This document shows positions 4,745-5,116 of a stretch of DNA of 5,116 nt, in pieces. Position 1 is the first letter of the stretch. Each line of letters opens with the position of its first letter. Location of the stretch: positions 1 through 5,116 of the forward strand of contig DASPJR010000136.1 of assembly GCA_035628505.1 (NCBI GenBank), read 5' to 3'. The notes beneath the pieces were generated by a model. It ran no database searches, had not been told where the DNA came from, and saw only the letters and a list, made by a program, of their open reading frames with translations. A program made the translations under genes and the position numbers. This stretch comes from DASPJR01 sp035628505. GTDB lineage: Bacteria; Planctomycetota; SZUA-567; H5-PLA8.

Positions 4745-4781
4745 CCGACCCGCGGTCGGCACTGGTGGCAAGCCACCAGTG
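4745..4781. repeat. Two adjacent perfect hairpins
   Basis: CCGACC (4745-4750) pairs with GGTCGG (4754-4759) across a CGC loop. Next to it, CACTGGTGGC (4760-4769) pairs with GCCACCAGTG (4772-4781) with only AA between, so it would be near-cruciform. The second resembles the planctomycete 'gccactggtggc' dispersed palindrome. No T-tract follows closely. Confidence 0.65.
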
Positions 4782-4853
4782 GCACACTTTGAAGCCACCG
4801 TGCTACCAACACATAAAGCCAATTAACCGCTCGGCAACTTCAAACAAAGTCCT

Positions 4854-4932
4854 TCCTCTGCGAACCTCTGTGCCCTCTGTGTCTCTGTGTTAAAGTTGTG
4901 TTCGTTCGTTGAGGTCGTGTTCCGTTCGTTCG
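4854..4932. repeat. CAGAG-type dispersed repeat with a TTCG-rich tandem tail
   Basis: TCTGTGCCCTCTGTGTCTCT and neighbours (4854-4893) are a minus-orientation copy of the CACAGAG repeat, like 2279-2318. It is followed by two imperfect 19-bp units, GTTGTGTTCGTTCGTTGAG (4895-4913) and GTCGTGTTCCGTTCGTTCG (4914-4932). The shared tail after TCTCTGTGTT at both sites shows that the repeat unit extends beyond the CAGAG core. Confidence 0.7.
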
Positions 4933-4944
4933 TCTGTCCGTCGG

Positions 4945-5116
4945 CTACCGCAGATTCCGGTGCACCCAGACGCTCACTTCATGGAGTTCGTTGAGGTTCA
5001 TCGCGGAGCGGGCTTTGCCGAAGCGGCGCAGGATTTTCATGTTCACCAGCTTGAACGATAAGCGTTTTCGCACGGCGTAGTCACGGACGGTGTTCTCGAT
5101 CGTGTCGCGCAGCATC
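4945..5116 (-). CDS. Unidentified protein, C-terminal ~57 residues; 5' end outside window
   Basis: Read on the minus strand, the frame is open from the window edge to a TAG at 4947-4945. A Met at 5115 may be internal. The visible part is basic and helical in style: 'DTIENTVRDYAVRKRLSF', then 'KLVNMKILRRFGKARSAMN' and the terminal 'ELHEVSVWVHRNLR'. Frequent Arg/Lys and third-position G/C give a plausible coding pattern, and the frame ends just before the TTCG-rich repeat, as a real gene end would. The 'RRFG...EVxxWV' ending loosely resembles C-termini of phage-type DNA-binding or anti-repressor domains, but I cannot assign a family. No signal peptide or membrane segment is visible in this part. 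Confidence 0.6.
   Translation of the reverse strand, partial: MLRDTIENTVRDYAVRKRLSFKLVNMKILRRFGKARSAMNLNELHEVSVWVHRNLR

Noticed and set aside
4618..4893. Plus-strand open frame of 91 codons
   Set aside because: It is composed of the inverted three-hairpin repeat, the GGTGGC palindrome and the CAGAG repeat; no independent coding signal.

Overview
The window most likely comes from a planctomycete. The main reasons are a DUF1501 (sulfatase-like) protein fragment at the left edge, two small membrane proteins with the planctomycete-style N-terminal 'SLST' hydrophobic segment and 'GWPF' motif, and a high density of short dispersed palindromic repeats of the kinds that litter planctomycete intergenic DNA. 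Phylum is inferred from protein style and repeats; no rRNA or tRNA is present to confirm it.

Layout. 1-1116 is the 3' part of a GC-rich DUF1501 gene (+). 1117-1473 is pure repeat DNA: a CGCCAAG inverted repeat, a 142-bp structured palindromic element, and a G/C-tract hairpin. 1474-2550 (-) encodes a 358-aa protein with two AraC-like helix-turn-helix segments, and a dispersed repeat sits in-frame inside it. 2551-2665 is a divergent intergenic region with a GATTGCG repeat, the ribosome binding site of the minus-strand gene and a probable promoter for the plus-strand gene. 2666-3087 (+) is a small two-helix membrane protein gene split by a frameshift at a run of six T. 3081-3350 holds a 10-bp tandem array, an 18-bp direct repeat and a short sequence resembling the end of the DUF1501 gene. 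3359-3846 is again repeats: a GCAGAG-type repeat, a second full copy plus a third partial copy of the 142-bp element, and one copy of a ~109-bp three-hairpin element. 3903-4559 (+) is an intact 218-aa four-helix membrane protein related to the frameshifted one. It is followed at 4579-4684 by the ~109-bp element in opposite orientation, so the gene is bracketed by inverted copies. 4685-4944 holds more hairpins and repeats. 4945-5116 (-) is the C-terminal end of an unidentified protein that runs off the window.

No operon or obvious pathway links the genes. The two membrane genes are paralogues with a shared promoter-to-ATG geometry that suggests leaderless transcripts. The window reads as an accessory, repeat-rich zone between ordinary chromosomal genes. 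I see no convincing defence system, CRISPR array, integrase or transposase.
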